DNA of 64,000 nucleotides from Alicyclobacillaceae bacterium I2511 (GCA_003584005.1 QXHL01000011.1:1-64000), one strand, 5' to 3'. Numbered from the stretch's first letter, positions 8,954 through 18,783 are shown. Made by a program: numbers and translations. Notes: generated by a model from the sequence alone, not told the origin.

Positions 8954-9622
8954 GTGAAGAAGAGAGCTATTCCAGACCATTCAGGGGAACCGGAAACGGG
9001 GAGTCCTGCGGTGGCAGAGGAACTGAATGCGAGCATCCAGCAAGACCAAGGTGTAGCAACAATGGACATTTCTAGCCTGTCTGAGGCTGCAAATGGAAAC
9101 GCCCCACAGCAGGACAGTGAACAGTCTGTGGCTGAGGAATTGTTGGTAGATAGCGTGACTGTGGAACGTGAGCAGTGGGAGCAATTGCAAACTGAATTTG
9201 AACAGTTGAAGAATCAACTTTTGCGCACCCAAGCAGACTTTGACAACTTCCGTAAGCGCACGCGTCAAGAGCGAGAAGAACTGGCTAAGACGGCAGCGCG
9301 TAACTTACTGTCCGAGCTGTTGCCAGTGTTGGATAGCTTTGACCGTGCACTGACGTCAATTGCCGCGGATGTGACCACGGTTCCTCAAAGCTTACGGGAA
9401 GGAATCGAAATGGTGCATCGCCAGTTTGTTTATATCATGAACTCACAGGGTGTGCAGGCGATGGAAGTAGAGGGACAACCCTTCAATCCGAATGTTCACC
9501 AAGCGGTGATGCAAGACAGCGTCGAAGGTACTGAGCCGGGCGTGGTGGTGCAAGAATTACAAAAGGGGTATTGGCTCCACGACAAGGTGCTCAGACCTGC
9601 AATGGTAAAAGTCAGCATGTAA
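8954..9622 (+). CDS. grpE: Nucleotide exchange factor GrpE
   Basis: GrpE releases ADP from DnaK. The 222-residue product has an acidic, low-complexity N-terminal extension of about 75 residues. The long coiled coil follows (EQLKNQLLRTQADFDNFRKR), then the beta-wing domain (GVQAMEVEGQPFNPNVHQAV, GYWLHDKVLRPAMVKVS). The GTG start at 8954 lies 12 bases after AAGGAGG. Second gene of the CIRCE-controlled operon. Confidence 0.96.
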   Translation: MKKRAIPDHSGEPETGSPAVAEELNASIQQDQGVATMDISSLSEAANGNAPQQDSEQSVAEELLVDSVTVEREQWEQLQTEFEQLKNQLLRTQADFDNFRKRTRQEREELAKTAARNLLSELLPVLDSFDRALTSIAADVTTVPQSLREGIEMVHRQFVYIMNSQGVQAMEVEGQPFNPNVHQAVMQDSVEGTEPGVVVQELQKGYWLHDKVLRPAMVKVSM

Positions 9623-9633
9623 CCAAAGCAATA

Positions 9634-9686
9634 TTTAATAATAGCGTAATTTGAGGAAAAAATTAATAACAACGTAATCTAAGGAA
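9634..9686 (+). repeat. Imperfect 25-bp direct repeat before dnaK
   Basis: Bases 9634-9658 and 9662-9686 are two copies at 28-base spacing with about six differences. They share TTAATAA, CGTAAT and AGGAA. The second copy ends at the dnaK ribosome binding site (AAGGAAGGAG), so the first copy is probably a decayed duplicate of the dnaK leader. Confidence 0.6.
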
Positions 9687-9698
9687 GGAGAATTACAT

Positions 9699-11534
9699 AT
9701 GGCTAAGGTCATTGGTATTGACTTGGGTACGACAAACTCCTGTGTGGCGGTTATGGAAGGCGGCGAGGCCGTTGTCATCCCGAATGCAGAAGGCAATCGA
9801 ACGACGCCTTCGGTTGTAGCTTTTTCGAAGGATGGGGAGCGCTTGGTGGGCGATGTGGCGAAACGCCAAGCCATCACCAATCCAATTCGCACTGTGAGTT
9901 CCATCAAACGGCACATGGGGTCAGACCATCGGGTAAAAATTGAGGAAAAGTCGTATACTCCGCAAGAAATTTCTGCCATGATTTTGCAGAAACTCAGGGC
10001 GGACGCGGAAGCCTTTTTGGGGGAAAAGATAACTCAAGCGGTCATCACGGTACCTGCCTATTTCAGTGATAGCCAACGCCAAGCAACCAAAGATGCGGGG
10101 AAGGTTGCCGGGTTGGATGTCTTGCGGATTGTCAACGAACCTACGGCAGCTGCATTGGCCTACGGGTTGGACAAGGTGGGGGAACACACGATTTTGGTGT
10201 TTGACTTAGGTGGGGGTACCTTTGATGTCTCCATTTTGGAATTAGGGGATGGCGTTTTTGAGGTAAAGGCCACCAGCGGAAACAATCGGCTGGGGGGGGA
10301 TGACTTTGACCAAAGGGTCATGGACTACCTAATCTCCGAGTTTAAAAAAGACACGGGCATTGACCTCAGCAAGGACCGTATGGCAATGCAGCGTCTGAAA
10401 GACGGTGCTGAGAAGGCGAAAAAGGAGCTCTCGGCTACACTCACAACCACGATTTCCTTGCCCTTTATTTCTGCGGATGCCAGTGGCCCTAAGCATCTTG
10501 AGGTTAACCTGACCCGTGCCAAGTTTGAGGAACTGACTCGGGATTTAGTGGAGGCCACCTTAAGTCCAACCCGTCAGGCTTTAAAAGATGCTGGATTGAG
10601 CAATGCACAAATCGACCGGGTCATTCTGGTGGGGGGGTCTACCCGCATTCCGGCAGTTCAGGAAGCGATTAAGAATCTAATTGGTAAAGACCCTTCCAAG
10701 GGTGTGAACCCGGATGAGGTGGTCGCAGTAGGTGCAGCCATCCAAGCGGGCGTGTTGACGGGTGAAGTAAAAGACGTCGTCTTACTCGACGTGACACCAC
10801 TGTCTCTGGGAATTGAAACTTTGGGCGGCGTTTTTACCCGCTTGATTCAGCGCAATACAACCATTCCAACCTCCAAAAGTCAAATTTTTTCCACGGCTGC
10901 GGACAGTCAGACCTCTGTGGAGATTCATGTGTTACAAGGGGAACGGGAAATGGCCCATGACAATAAAACATTGGGCCGCTTTACACTCAGTGACATTCCC
11001 TCCGCACCGCGGGGTGTCCCCCAGATTGAAGTCAGTTTCGACATTGACGCCAACGGCATTGCCAACGTTTCTGCTAAAGACTTGGGAACGGGCAAAAGTC
11101 AACGCATTACCATTACCGCTTCGAGCGGATTGCACAATGACGAAATAGATCGTATGGTCAAAGAAGCAGAAGTTCATGCGGAGGAAGACCGCAAGCGTAG
11201 AGAACAAGTTGAGATTAGAAATCAGGCCGATCAATTATTGTATCAAACGGAAAAAACTTTAAAAGATCTGGGGGATAAGACGGACGCAGAGTTACGTCAA
11301 GAGACAGAGGATAAACAGGAAAAGCTGCGTACGGCTCTGAATGGCACAGATGCAGACAGTATTAAGCAGGCGTCTGAAGAATTGACCGAGGTGCTGCATA
11401 AACTGTCAACAAAGCTTTATGAACAAGCGGCACAGTCTGCTTCGACCGAGGGGGCAGGACCTACAGAGGGGGCAGACTCGGGAGACCGGGTGGTGGATGC
11501 GGATTATAATGTGGTGGATGACGAGAAGAAATAA
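9699..11534 (+). CDS. dnaK: Chaperone DnaK (Hsp70)
   Basis: Hsp70 binds exposed hydrophobic peptide segments in an ATP-regulated cycle with DnaJ and GrpE. The product is 611 residues and starts [20 protein letters not shown]. It carries the phosphate-2 loop [12 protein letters not shown], the [14 protein letters not shown] motif, the substrate-binding domain ([13 protein letters not shown]) and a C-terminal lid. The C-terminal tail ([14 protein letters not shown]) is of the Gram-positive kind, which lacks the 20-25-residue insertion in the ATPase domain. AAGGAAGGAG precedes the ATG. Confidence 0.98.
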   Translation: MAKVIGIDLGTTNSCVAVMEGGEAVVIPNAEGNRTTPSVVAFSKDGERLVGDVAKRQAITNPIRTVSSIKRHMGSDHRVKIEEKSYTPQEISAMILQKLRADAEAFLGEKITQAVITVPAYFSDSQRQATKDAGKVAGLDVLRIVNEPTAAALAYGLDKVGEHTILVFDLGGGTFDVSILELGDGVFEVKATSGNNRLGGDDFDQRVMDYLISEFKKDTGIDLSKDRMAMQRLKDGAEKAKKELSATLTTTISLPFISADASGPKHLEVNLTRAKFEELTRDLVEATLSPTRQALKDAGLSNAQIDRVILVGGSTRIPAVQEAIKNLIGKDPSKGVNPDEVVAVGAAIQAGVLTGEVKDVVLLDVTPLSLGIETLGGVFTRLIQRNTTIPTSKSQIFSTAADSQTSVEIHVLQGEREMAHDNKTLGRFTLSDIPSAPRGVPQIEVSFDIDANGIANVSAKDLGTGKSQRITITASSGLHNDEIDRMVKEAEVHAEEDRKRREQVEIRNQADQLLYQTEKTLKDLGDKTDAELRQETEDKQEKLRTALNGTDADSIKQASEELTEVLHKLSTKLYEQAAQSASTEGAGPTEGADSGDRVVDADYNVVDDEKK

Positions 11535-11555
11535 TCTTTGGACCAGTGCGGAACT

Positions 11556-11586
11556 GCGTGGCAGGGAGAATTTCTTCCTGCCACGC
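11556..11586 (+). terminator. Hairpin between dnaK and dnaJ
   Basis: A 10-bp perfect stem (11556-11565 with 11577-11586) with an 11-base loop lies between dnaK and dnaJ and has no T-run. Similar intercistronic hairpins attenuate or stabilise dnaK relative to dnaJ mRNA in other bacteria; that role here is inferred. Confidence 0.55.
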
Positions 11587-11624
11587 CTGCATGTCAAAAG
11601 GCAGCGCGGGGGAGGGAATCATGA

Positions 11625-12743
11625 ATGGAAAAACGGGACTACTACGAGGTGCTCGGCGTAGACAAGGGAGCTGCCCAGGAGGATATTAAGCGTGCCTTCC
11701 GTAAATTGGCTCGCCAGTATCACCCTGACGTAAACAAGGATGACCCGCAGGCTGCTGAAAAATTCAAAGAGATGAATGAAGCGTACGAGGTTCTCTCAGA
11801 TTCAAATAAGAGGGCTCAGTATGATCAATTTGGTCACATGGATCCCAGCCAAGGAATGGGTGGGGCCGGCGGGGGATTTGAAGATTTTAATGGTTTTGGC
11901 GATATCTTTGATATGTTTTTTGGCGGCGGGCGGTCACACGGACCACAGCGCGGTCAAGACTTGGAATATGAACTTCAGATAGAGTTTCGAGAAGCGGCTT
12001 TTGGCGTCGAAAAAGAAATTGACGTTCCTCGTACAGAGGTTTGTGACACCTGTGGTGGGAGTGGAGCCAAACCAGGTACAAAGGTGGAACAGTGTCCAGT
12101 GTGTCATGGCACGGGGGAACAGCAAACAATGATGAACACGCCTTTTGGCCGCATGGTGAACCGCAAAACTTGTTCAGCCTGTCACGGCCGCGGCGTCAAA
12201 ATTTCTAATCCGTGTCCGGATTGCCACGGGCAGGGGCGGCATCGAGTGCGGCGCAAGGTGCGGGTTAAGGTCCCTGCAGGTGTAGATACAGGCACACGGC
12301 TACGCATGCCGGGGGCTGGTGAGAGCAGTCCAAGCGGGGGACAACCTGGGGATTTGCATATCGTCATTCGCGTTCGCGCCCATGAATTGTTTGAACGAGA
12401 AGGGGATAATGTCTACGTCGACCTTCCAATCACCTTTGTCCAAGCAGCGCTCGGGGATGAAGTCGAGGTTCCAACTCTGGATGGTCAGGTGAAGTTGCGT
12501 ATTCCCGAGGGGACACAGACGGGGACCTCGTTCCGTCTGCGAGGCAAAGGGATTGTTCGTCTGGGCAGCACTGTCCGGGGCGATCAGCATGTGCGGGTTC
12601 ATGTCATCACCCCCACTCGACTGACGGATCGGCAAAGAGAAGTGTTGCGAGAGTTAGGGAAAGAATTAGGGATGACGCCGAGTGAACAGTCGCGGACATT
12701 TATTGAAAGGATGAAAAATGCTTTTTTAGGTGAAAACGGCTAA
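11625..12743 (+). CDS. dnaJ: Chaperone DnaJ (Hsp40)
   Basis: DnaJ stimulates DnaK ATPase and delivers substrates. The J-domain (residues about 5-70) includes the HPD motif in [11 protein letters not shown] Gly/Phe-rich linker follows, then four CxxCxGxG zinc repeats ([32 protein letters not shown]), so it is a complete class A DnaJ of 372 residues. The ATG at 11625 follows GGGGGAGGGAATC. Last gene of the heat-shock operon. Confidence 0.97.
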   Translation: MEKRDYYEVLGVDKGAAQEDIKRAFRKLARQYHPDVNKDDPQAAEKFKEMNEAYEVLSDSNKRAQYDQFGHMDPSQGMGGAGGGFEDFNGFGDIFDMFFGGGRSHGPQRGQDLEYELQIEFREAAFGVEKEIDVPRTEVCDTCGGSGAKPGTKVEQCPVCHGTGEQQTMMNTPFGRMVNRKTCSACHGRGVKISNPCPDCHGQGRHRVRRKVRVKVPAGVDTGTRLRMPGAGESSPSGGQPGDLHIVIRVRAHELFEREGDNVYVDLPITFVQAALGDEVEVPTLDGQVKLRIPEGTQTGTSFRLRGKGIVRLGSTVRGDQHVRVHVITPTRLTDRQREVLRELGKELGMTPSEQSRTFIERMKNAFLGENG

Positions 12744-12869
12744 CTATGCATAATGGTGGACGTTCGTTGTGTAAATTTGTTTCCTCCTTAAATGAATAAC
12801 CGAGCAGGAGTATTTGGGTCTTGACGCGGGCGTCCTCTGCTTTTGGATAGCCGCCCAGGGCCCCTTTTG

Positions 12870-13856
12870 ATGGATGGGGTGATTTGGGTGCAGTGGTGGG
12901 AAGTGCGCATTGGAGTGGCGCAAGAATCTGTAGAGGCATTGACCGCCTTGCTCGAGGAATGGCCAGAAGTGCAGGGGGTTGTGGTGGAAGGGGGTGTGAT
13001 GGGGCAACCTCTTCATCCTGAGTATGGGGAGTGGCTTGACGAGTCTTTAATGAATCCAGAGCCTTTTTTCGTCGTGATGTATGTGCCCATACACGTTGAA
13101 AAGTGGGTGTTGAAAGACCGCTTGGCACAGGTTTTTGCTCGCTTGGCCGCTGCCGGACTGGCCGTAGACAGCTCCCAAGAGAACGTATTCTTAAATGTAT
13201 TGGATGAAGCGGATTGGGAACAGGCCTGGAAGGGGGACTATCATCCCATTGCTGTAGGCAGCCAGTGGTTCATTATGCCCCGGTGGGAAGCAGGAATGCT
13301 CCCTACTGTCGCAAGCGAAGGCAGGATTCCCTTGCTTTTAGAACCTGGAATGGCTTTTGGAACAGGGACACATGAGACCACACAGATGTGTCTTGAGGCA
13401 CTGAGCGACAGAGTAAAACCTGGGATGCGAGTGATGGATGTGGGATGTGGGAGTGCGGTACTGGCCATCGCCGCCGCTAAACTGGGAGCTACACAGGTGG
13501 TGGCACTTGATATTGATCCGGTGGCGGTAGGCGTGGCCCAAGAAAATGTGGACTTGAACGGGGTTTCTGAAATTGTGCGGGTTGTGCAGAGAGATTTGTT
13601 GGCCGGATATGAAGCCTCTGAGTTTGATGTGATGGTGGCAAATATTCTTCGCGACCCGGTCCTTGCACTCATTCCGGAGGCGGCGGTGCGGTTGCGCTCG
13701 GAAGGGAAAATGATTGTGTCTGGCTTTGTAGAATCACAGCGCTTAGCTGTGGAAAGCGCCTTTATTGCTGCAGACATGCAAGTCTTTAATTGTCGTCAAC
13801 GGGGAAGTTGGGTGACACTGGAGGCTCAGAAGCCTGCTGAGTCCAATCGGGCATGA
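12870..13856 (+). CDS. prmA: Ribosomal protein L11 methyltransferase
   Basis: PrmA trimethylates ribosomal protein L11 using S-adenosylmethionine. The product, about 328 residues, has the family motif GMAFGTGTHETTQMCLEAL, then the SAM-binding loop (DVGCGSAVLAIAAAKLGA) and VANILRDP. The frame is open from TTG 12843. ATG 12870 is favoured, but GTG 12888 with GGATGGGG upstream would also work and starts nearer to typical PrmA N-termini. Its stop overlaps the rsmE start (ATGATGA), indicating translational coupling. Confidence 0.93.
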   Translation: MDGVIWVQWWEVRIGVAQESVEALTALLEEWPEVQGVVVEGGVMGQPLHPEYGEWLDESLMNPEPFFVVMYVPIHVEKWVLKDRLAQVFARLAAAGLAVDSSQENVFLNVLDEADWEQAWKGDYHPIAVGSQWFIMPRWEAGMLPTVASEGRIPLLLEPGMAFGTGTHETTQMCLEALSDRVKPGMRVMDVGCGSAVLAIAAAKLGATQVVALDIDPVAVGVAQENVDLNGVSEIVRVVQRDLLAGYEASEFDVMVANILRDPVLALIPEAAVRLRSEGKMIVSGFVESQRLAVESAFIAADMQVFNCRQRGSWVTLEAQKPAESNRA

Positions 13857-14656
13857 TGCCCCGGGCTTTTGTGAATCAGCCCCTGAAACCCGGGGTAACT
13901 TTGACCCTTGCGGGACCCGAGGGTCATCATTTCGCTCGGGTGTTGCGGGTGCGGGTGGGGGAGCAAGTGGCTTTGGTTGTCACAGGTCAGGGATATCTCG
14001 CGAGGGTGGAAGCAGTGGACGGGAAATGTGGCGAGGTAATTTGTCGTGTACAGGCTGCAATACCCAGTCACGAGCCGCGAGTTCAGGTTTATATCTTGCA
14101 GGGGCTGGCCAAGGGAGATAAATTGGACTTTGTCTTGCAGCACGGAACAGAAACGGGTGCGGCTGGATTCTGTGTGTTTGCATCGGCACGTTCTGTGGGC
14201 AAACTCCAGCCAAACAAGGCTTTGTCGAGGCAAACTCGGTGGGAGCGAATTACGTTAGAGGCGGCCTCCCAATCGCAGCGGGACAGGATTCCTTCCGTTC
14301 ACTACGCGGACGATTGGCAACAGGCCTGTCAATGGGTGTACAGCCTTCATCCACAACGGGTAATTTGTTTGGATGAACAGGCTTCTGCCGTGAGTTTGGC
14401 CGAAGCATTACAAAACCTTCCTGCTCCAAAAACTGATTGTGAACCGTGTTCGACTACCTTCATTGGCCCCGTTGTGGTATTGGCTGTAGGTCCAGAGGGT
14501 GGCTGGGATGACCAAGAACGTCAAAAATTCGTAGAACAGCTTACAGCAGTTTCAGTGACTTTGGGTCCGCGAATTTTGCGCACAGAAAGTGCGGGTCTGG
14601 TGGCTCTGGCTGCGGTAATGTATCATTTTGGGGAGTTGGGAGGGGCTGATGTGTGA
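13853..14656 (+). CDS. rsmE: 16S rRNA (uracil-1498-N3)-methyltransferase RsmE
   Basis: RsmE methylates U1498 in the decoding region of 16S rRNA. The 267-residue product has an N-terminal PUA-like domain and a C-terminal SPOUT domain. The SPOUT signatures are VGPEGGWDDQE and the knot segment LGPRILRTESAGLVAL. ATG 13853 or 13856 overlaps the prmA stop, and the gene's own stop overlaps the mtaB start (GTGA), so prmA-rsmE-mtaB is a tight operon. Confidence 0.93.
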   Translation: MMPRAFVNQPLKPGVTLTLAGPEGHHFARVLRVRVGEQVALVVTGQGYLARVEAVDGKCGEVICRVQAAIPSHEPRVQVYILQGLAKGDKLDFVLQHGTETGAAGFCVFASARSVGKLQPNKALSRQTRWERITLEAASQSQRDRIPSVHYADDWQQACQWVYSLHPQRVICLDEQASAVSLAEALQNLPAPKTDCEPCSTTFIGPVVVLAVGPEGGWDDQERQKFVEQLTAVSVTLGPRILRTESAGLVALAAVMYHFGELGGADV

Positions 14657-16068
14657 GTACTGTCGCATTTCACACCCTTGGCTGCAAAGTCAATTTTTAC
14701 GACACTGAGGGGATATGGCAAACATTCAGGGCGGCAGGGTATGAGCAGGTGAGTTTTGAAGCGCAGGCAGATGTCTATGTCATCAACACCTGCACCGTCA
14801 CACACACCGGGGACCACAAGTCCAGGCAGATGATTCGCCGGGCGGTGCGACGTAACCCCCAGGCTGTTGTGGTGGTGACCGGGTGCTACGCCCAGATTTC
14901 TTCAGAGCAAGTGGCACGGATTGCTGGAGTTGATTTGGTAGTAGGGAATGACCGCAAGACGGAAATCGTGCAACGAGTTGCTGAGGTGCTCCAAGAGCAG
15001 CATCCAGATGTTCAACAGTCTGTGGGGAATATTTTAAAAGCCAAGGACTTTGAAGAGATGGATGTTTCTTCGTTTTCGGATCGAAAGCGTGCTAATTTGA
15101 AAATTCAAGATGGGTGTAATAATTTTTGCACATTTTGTATTATCCCATACGCCCGCGGGCTGATTCGTAGTCGCAAACCAGAACACATTGTCGCACAGGC
15201 CAGTAAATTGGCGATGGCGGGTTATCGGGAAATTATTTTAACGGGAATTCATACGGGGGGTTACGGTGCCGATTTGCAAGGGTATCGTTTAGCGGATCTC
15301 ATTCAAGAGTTGGAGAAAATTCCCGAAATTTATCGGTTGCGCATTAGCTCCATTGAAGCCAGTGAAATTGATGAACGCTTGATTGATGTGCTGGGACGCT
15401 CACAGAAAGTCTGCCGACATCTGCATATCCCACTGCAAGCAGGTCATAATCAGATTCTCAAGCACATGAACCGTCATTACACGGTTGAGCAGTTTGCGGA
15501 CAAGCTGACACGGTTGCGCAGTGCCCTGCCCAATGTGGCCATAACCAGTGATGTGATTGTCGGATTCCCTGGGGAAACGGACGAGTACTTTACAGAGTCT
15601 ACGCGGTTTATTGAAGAACAAAGATTTTCGCAACTTCACGTTTTTCCTTATTCGCCCCGTCAAGGGACGCCTGCAGCCCAGTTTCCGGACCAAATTCCGG
15701 AGACTGAAAAAGAACATCGCGTGTCGCAGTTGCTGCAGGTGTCGAAGTCTTTAACGGCGAATTATGCGGTTCAATTTATTAGGAAAACATTGCAAGTTAT
15801 TCCAGAGGAACTCTTCTTTCCAGAGGATGCAGAGGACATCTTCATTCGCGATTTTGGTATGTGGGATAACTTGGATGTTGATTTAAAAACATGGTTAATC
15901 GGACATGCGGACAATTATTTGCGGGTAGCTTTTCCGCTCCCTCTCGGGGTCTCTCTTCAATCACTGCTGGGGGAGGTGTGTGTGGTGGAAGTGAAACAGT
16001 CGAATTGGAACGTGCAATTGGGGCAGATGACGGGACAGGTCACACAGCACGAGATATTTAAGGCCTGA
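14653..16068 (+). CDS. mtaB: tRNA (N6-threonylcarbamoyladenosine) methylthiotransferase MtaB
   Basis: MtaB converts t6A37 to ms2t6A37 in ANN-reading tRNAs. The N-terminal UPF0004 domain contributes three cluster cysteines (LGCKVNFYDTEG, NTCTV, TGCYAQ). The radical SAM motif CNNFCTFCIIPYARG follows, and a TRAM-like tail ends the protein. At 471 residues it is somewhat longer than the usual ~450. The extra residues lie just before the TRAM domain, around PEDAEDIFIRDFGMWDNL. Position after rsmE matches B. subtilis yqeV. Confidence 0.93.
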   Translation: MSTVAFHTLGCKVNFYDTEGIWQTFRAAGYEQVSFEAQADVYVINTCTVTHTGDHKSRQMIRRAVRRNPQAVVVVTGCYAQISSEQVARIAGVDLVVGNDRKTEIVQRVAEVLQEQHPDVQQSVGNILKAKDFEEMDVSSFSDRKRANLKIQDGCNNFCTFCIIPYARGLIRSRKPEHIVAQASKLAMAGYREIILTGIHTGGYGADLQGYRLADLIQELEKIPEIYRLRISSIEASEIDERLIDVLGRSQKVCRHLHIPLQAGHNQILKHMNRHYTVEQFADKLTRLRSALPNVAITSDVIVGFPGETDEYFTESTRFIEEQRFSQLHVFPYSPRQGTPAAQFPDQIPETEKEHRVSQLLQVSKSLTANYAVQFIRKTLQVIPEELFFPEDAEDIFIRDFGMWDNLDVDLKTWLIGHADNYLRVAFPLPLGVSLQSLLGEVCVVEVKQSNWNVQLGQMTGQVTQHEIFKA

Positions 16069-16119
16069 GGATGAAAAAGTATAACGAACTTGTTTGACAG
16101 CCCAAAGAGGGGGAAAAGG

Positions 16120-17439
16120 ATGAAAGACAATATACGATTGGAACGGGCCGCTGGTGGCATTGTTGTACGGGTGCAGGCAGGACGCAAAGAGGTTTTGCTG
16201 ATTGATGATGCTTACGGGCATGTGGCGTTTCCCAAAGGCCATGTGGAAATGGGGGAAACCTGGCAGGCGGCGGCCATTCGTGAAGTGGCCGAAGAGACAG
16301 GTATTGTGGCACAGATGGTGGCACCGATTGGCAGGGTAGAGTATTTCATTGAACGAGACGGGGTCCAAATTCGTAAACAGGTGCGATTGTTTCTAATGCA
16401 GGCCAAGACCAACGGGGCCCCCAAACACCAGGTTGAGGAAGTGCGCCGTGCTTACTTTTTGCCATGGCCACAAGCTATCCAGCAGCTTGCTAAGCAGGGT
16501 TACAGCAACTGGTCTTGGGCACTTGAATCGGCCGATGTACTTTGGCGATGGCATGAAGGTGACTGGGAAAAGGTCTGGCGGCAGGCGGTGCAAAATCTGT
16601 CTGACACGGAAATCGATGATTTGTGGCGACAGGTCGCAGAATTGAACGCTGAATTGGTACAAGTGGCCGATAATGAGTTGCAGGCTGTGGCTGGGTCTTG
16701 GTACCAGAAAGCGAACTTGGACAGGGGAGGGGTGGCCACAACACGTGTACCCTGTGATTTTCCAGAAGAGCCTGCCGTAGCAACAGCTGTGCTGCGGCAG
16801 GCTGTGGAATCCATGCTGCTGCAGCCGGAAGTTTCCGTAATTGAGGTGGAGAACCTGTGTGACCAGTCTATGGGTCAACAGTTTCGGTCGGTCTGTGTGA
16901 ACCCCATGTATGCTGGCACCGTTGCAACACGTCTACAAAAAAGTCAGGTTATTCCGTGCATTGCGCTTGGCTTCCCTTTTGGGGCCAATAGTCCCAATGC
17001 ACTCGCGGCAGAGGCAAAACATGGGTTGGCTGATGGGGCGCGAGAATTGGACGTGGTGATTCCCGTGGGGGCCATGGTAGAAGACGACATCTGGACTGTT
17101 TATGAACACATTCAGGCGGTGTGTAGCGTGGCCAAGGCAAAGGCGGTCGACGTGGTGGTGAAAGTGATTTTAGAGTGTCACTTTTTGTCCCCGCTACAGG
17201 TGGCAAAGGCCAGCTTGGTGAGCATTGCCGCAGGAGCAGACTTCATCATAACTTCGACAGATTTTGCTCCTGGCGGTGCACTTGTGGCAGATGTGGCCCT
17301 AATGGCCCTGGCTGCGGGAAATAGGGCCAGTGTGATGGCGGCTGGGGGTATCCATAGCCGCACCCAGGCACGCTTATTTTTGCGCTATGGTGCGACCTGC
17401 CTCGGTACCCAGTCAGGCATGTCGGTGATCCGGGAGTAG
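16120..17439 (+). CDS. Fusion of Nudix hydrolase and deoxyribose-phosphate aldolase-like domain lacking both catalytic lysines
   Basis: One uninterrupted 439-residue frame. ATG 16120 follows AGAGGGGG; the frame stays open to TTG 16090. Residues about 8-110 are a Nudix domain whose box at 40-62 matches GX5EX7REUXEEXGU in full, so diphosphate hydrolysis is likely. About 110-245 is a Trp-rich helical linker. About 245-439 resembles DeoC (DERA), the TIM-barrel aldolase acting on 2-deoxyribose 5-phosphate: RSVCVNPMY, GFPFGAN, RELDVVIPVG, VKVILE, GADFIITSTDF, AAGGIHSR. The active-site Asp is kept (about D311). The Schiff-base Lys of the family's FIKTSTG is Ile (about 377), and the second Lys (GFKPAGG in E. 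coli) is Met (about 406). The family's early DHT-LK motif is also absent. Canonical aldolase activity is therefore unlikely. It follows mtaB and overlaps the yqeW-like gene end convergently by 27 bases. Confidence 0.88.
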   Translation: MKDNIRLERAAGGIVVRVQAGRKEVLLIDDAYGHVAFPKGHVEMGETWQAAAIREVAEETGIVAQMVAPIGRVEYFIERDGVQIRKQVRLFLMQAKTNGAPKHQVEEVRRAYFLPWPQAIQQLAKQGYSNWSWALESADVLWRWHEGDWEKVWRQAVQNLSDTEIDDLWRQVAELNAELVQVADNELQAVAGSWYQKANLDRGGVATTRVPCDFPEEPAVATAVLRQAVESMLLQPEVSVIEVENLCDQSMGQQFRSVCVNPMYAGTVATRLQKSQVIPCIALGFPFGANSPNALAAEAKHGLADGARELDVVIPVGAMVEDDIWTVYEHIQAVCSVAKAKAVDVVVKVILECHFLSPLQVAKASLVSIAAGADFIITSTDFAPGGALVADVALMALAAGNRASVMAAGGIHSRTQARLFLRYGATCLGTQSGMSVIRE

Positions 17440-18348
17440 GCGCTCGACGCCTGTTGCAAAGGGGCGCGTAAAGGGCCATACCGCCAATGTACTGAAGAGA
17501 TTGAACAGGGTATGTGCGTCGGCAATTTGCTGGCTGGCAACGGGTGTCATCCAGGACACAAGAGATGTAAAGGGGTGGAGTAAGGGCAAAGCCACAATCA
17601 CTCCCCCCAGGTTTAGCAGTACATGGGCTACTGCCACCTGTTGTGCGGGTCTGGACTGACCGATGGCAGCGATAATGGATGTCAGGCAAGTGCCGACGTT
17701 TGCCCCCAAAACAATGGCAATCCCTGTTGCAAGGGGGACACTAGCATCACTAACTAGGGCCATGGTGATGACGGTGACAGCCGTGCTGGACTGCACCATA
17801 GCACTGGCGAGCACGCCCATGAGGGCCGCTATCCAAATGTTTTGAGCTGCAGTACCCAGTAAAAAGGCAAACCAGGCAGACTTGGCTAAGGGATGTAGTG
17901 CTATTGTCATTGCCTGCAGGCTGACAAAAAGGGTGCAAAATCCAATCAGTGCTACTCCGGGGGAACGCCAACGTGCTGGGCCACTGAAATAGGCGGCCAA
18001 TCCCAGGAACATGCAGGGCACGACGAGCGCCCACAAATTCAATGTGAGCAGTTGGGGTGTTACGGTCGACCCGACATTGGCTCCCAGTACAATCCCCAGG
18101 GCATCTCGAAAAACCATACTGCCGCTGGCCACCAATCCTACGCTGATGGCGGTTACGGCAGCACTGCTTTGGAGCAAGGCCGTGCTGACAATACCCGTCG
18201 CAATTCCGCGGGTGGGGGTTTTGGCGAGCGTCTGTAAAATATCTGGTAAACGTCCGTTCCCCATGGCTGAAAGACCGCTGCGCATCATTTTCAGTCCAAC
18301 CAAAAAAGTGACAAAAGATAGTACCGTGGCAGTTGCGTTGAGCCACAT
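17413..18348 (-). CDS. Na/Pi cotransporter family protein (YqeW-like)
   Basis: An integral membrane protein of about 311 residues with two repeated Na/Pi-cotransporter II-type units. Seen are LLQSSAAVTAISVGLVASG and its counterpart MVQSSTAVTVITMALVSD, plus IVLGANVGSTVTPQ and IVLGANVGTCLTSI. The QSS motifs are the substrate/Na+ signature of NptA/SLC34-like carriers, so sodium-coupled phosphate transport is the family role. ATG at 18348 with GAGGTG upstream is chosen over the longer open frame to 18441. The position between mtaB and rpsU matches B. subtilis yqeW; here it is on the minus strand. Confidence 0.88.
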   Translation of the reverse strand: MWLNATATVLSFVTFLVGLKMMRSGLSAMGNGRLPDILQTLAKTPTRGIATGIVSTALLQSSAAVTAISVGLVASGSMVFRDALGIVLGANVGSTVTPQLLTLNLWALVVPCMFLGLAAYFSGPARWRSPGVALIGFCTLFVSLQAMTIALHPLAKSAWFAFLLGTAAQNIWIAALMGVLASAMVQSSTAVTVITMALVSDASVPLATGIAIVLGANVGTCLTSIIAAIGQSRPAQQVAVAHVLLNLGGVIVALPLLHPFTSLVSWMTPVASQQIADAHTLFNLFSTLAVWPFTRPFATGVERLLPDHRHA

Positions 18349-18482
18349 GGGACAACACCTCGCACAATTCAAGGTATGTCCCAGCGGGAAAAGACATGCC
18401 TGTAGGCGGTGCAGTGTTGCATCTTTACCCTGTAGAACCACCGCAGCTTCCGTGTTTATTACCAGCTTTGGATGGGTGCGCC

Positions 18483-18511
18483 CTGTTGGACACGGTATTT
18501 TATGTTATACT
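18483..18511 (+). promoter_or_regulatory. Extended -10 promoter of rpsU-yqeY
   Basis: TATACT (18506-18511) is preceded by a TG one base upstream (TGTTATACT), an extended -10. CTGTTG (18483-18488) lies 17 bases further up. It sits about 50 bases before the rpsU start and is divergent from the Na/Pi gene. Confidence 0.6.
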
Positions 18512-18561
18512 ATAGTTACGTCGCTTCGACGATTTGCTGGAGTTGGAGGGAGGGAGAACAC

Positions 18562-18741
18562 ATGACTGAAATTAAGGTTCGTAAGAATGAATCTTTGGAT
18601 AGCGCACTCCGTAGGTTTAAGAAGGCCACCGCCAAGGAAGGCATTCTCGCCGAAATACGAAAGCGTAAGCAATACGACAAGCCTAGCGTAGCCCGTAAAA
18701 AGAAGTCCGAGGCAGCGCGAAAAAAACGGACTCGCTATTAA
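18562..18741 (+). CDS. rpsU: 30S ribosomal protein S21
   Basis: S21 joins the small subunit late and aids initiation. The 59-residue basic product starts [20 protein letters not shown] and ends with the AARKKRTRY tail typical of Bacilli S21. The ATG at 18562 follows GGAGGGAGGGAG. yqeY follows 42 bases later, as in B. subtilis. Confidence 0.97.
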   Translation: MTEIKVRKNESLDSALRRFKKATAKEGILAEIRKRKQYDKPSVARKKKSEAARKKRTRY

Positions 18742-18783
18742 TTGTGAACGGCTAATTGTGAACTGCAGGGGGACTTTCCCATC

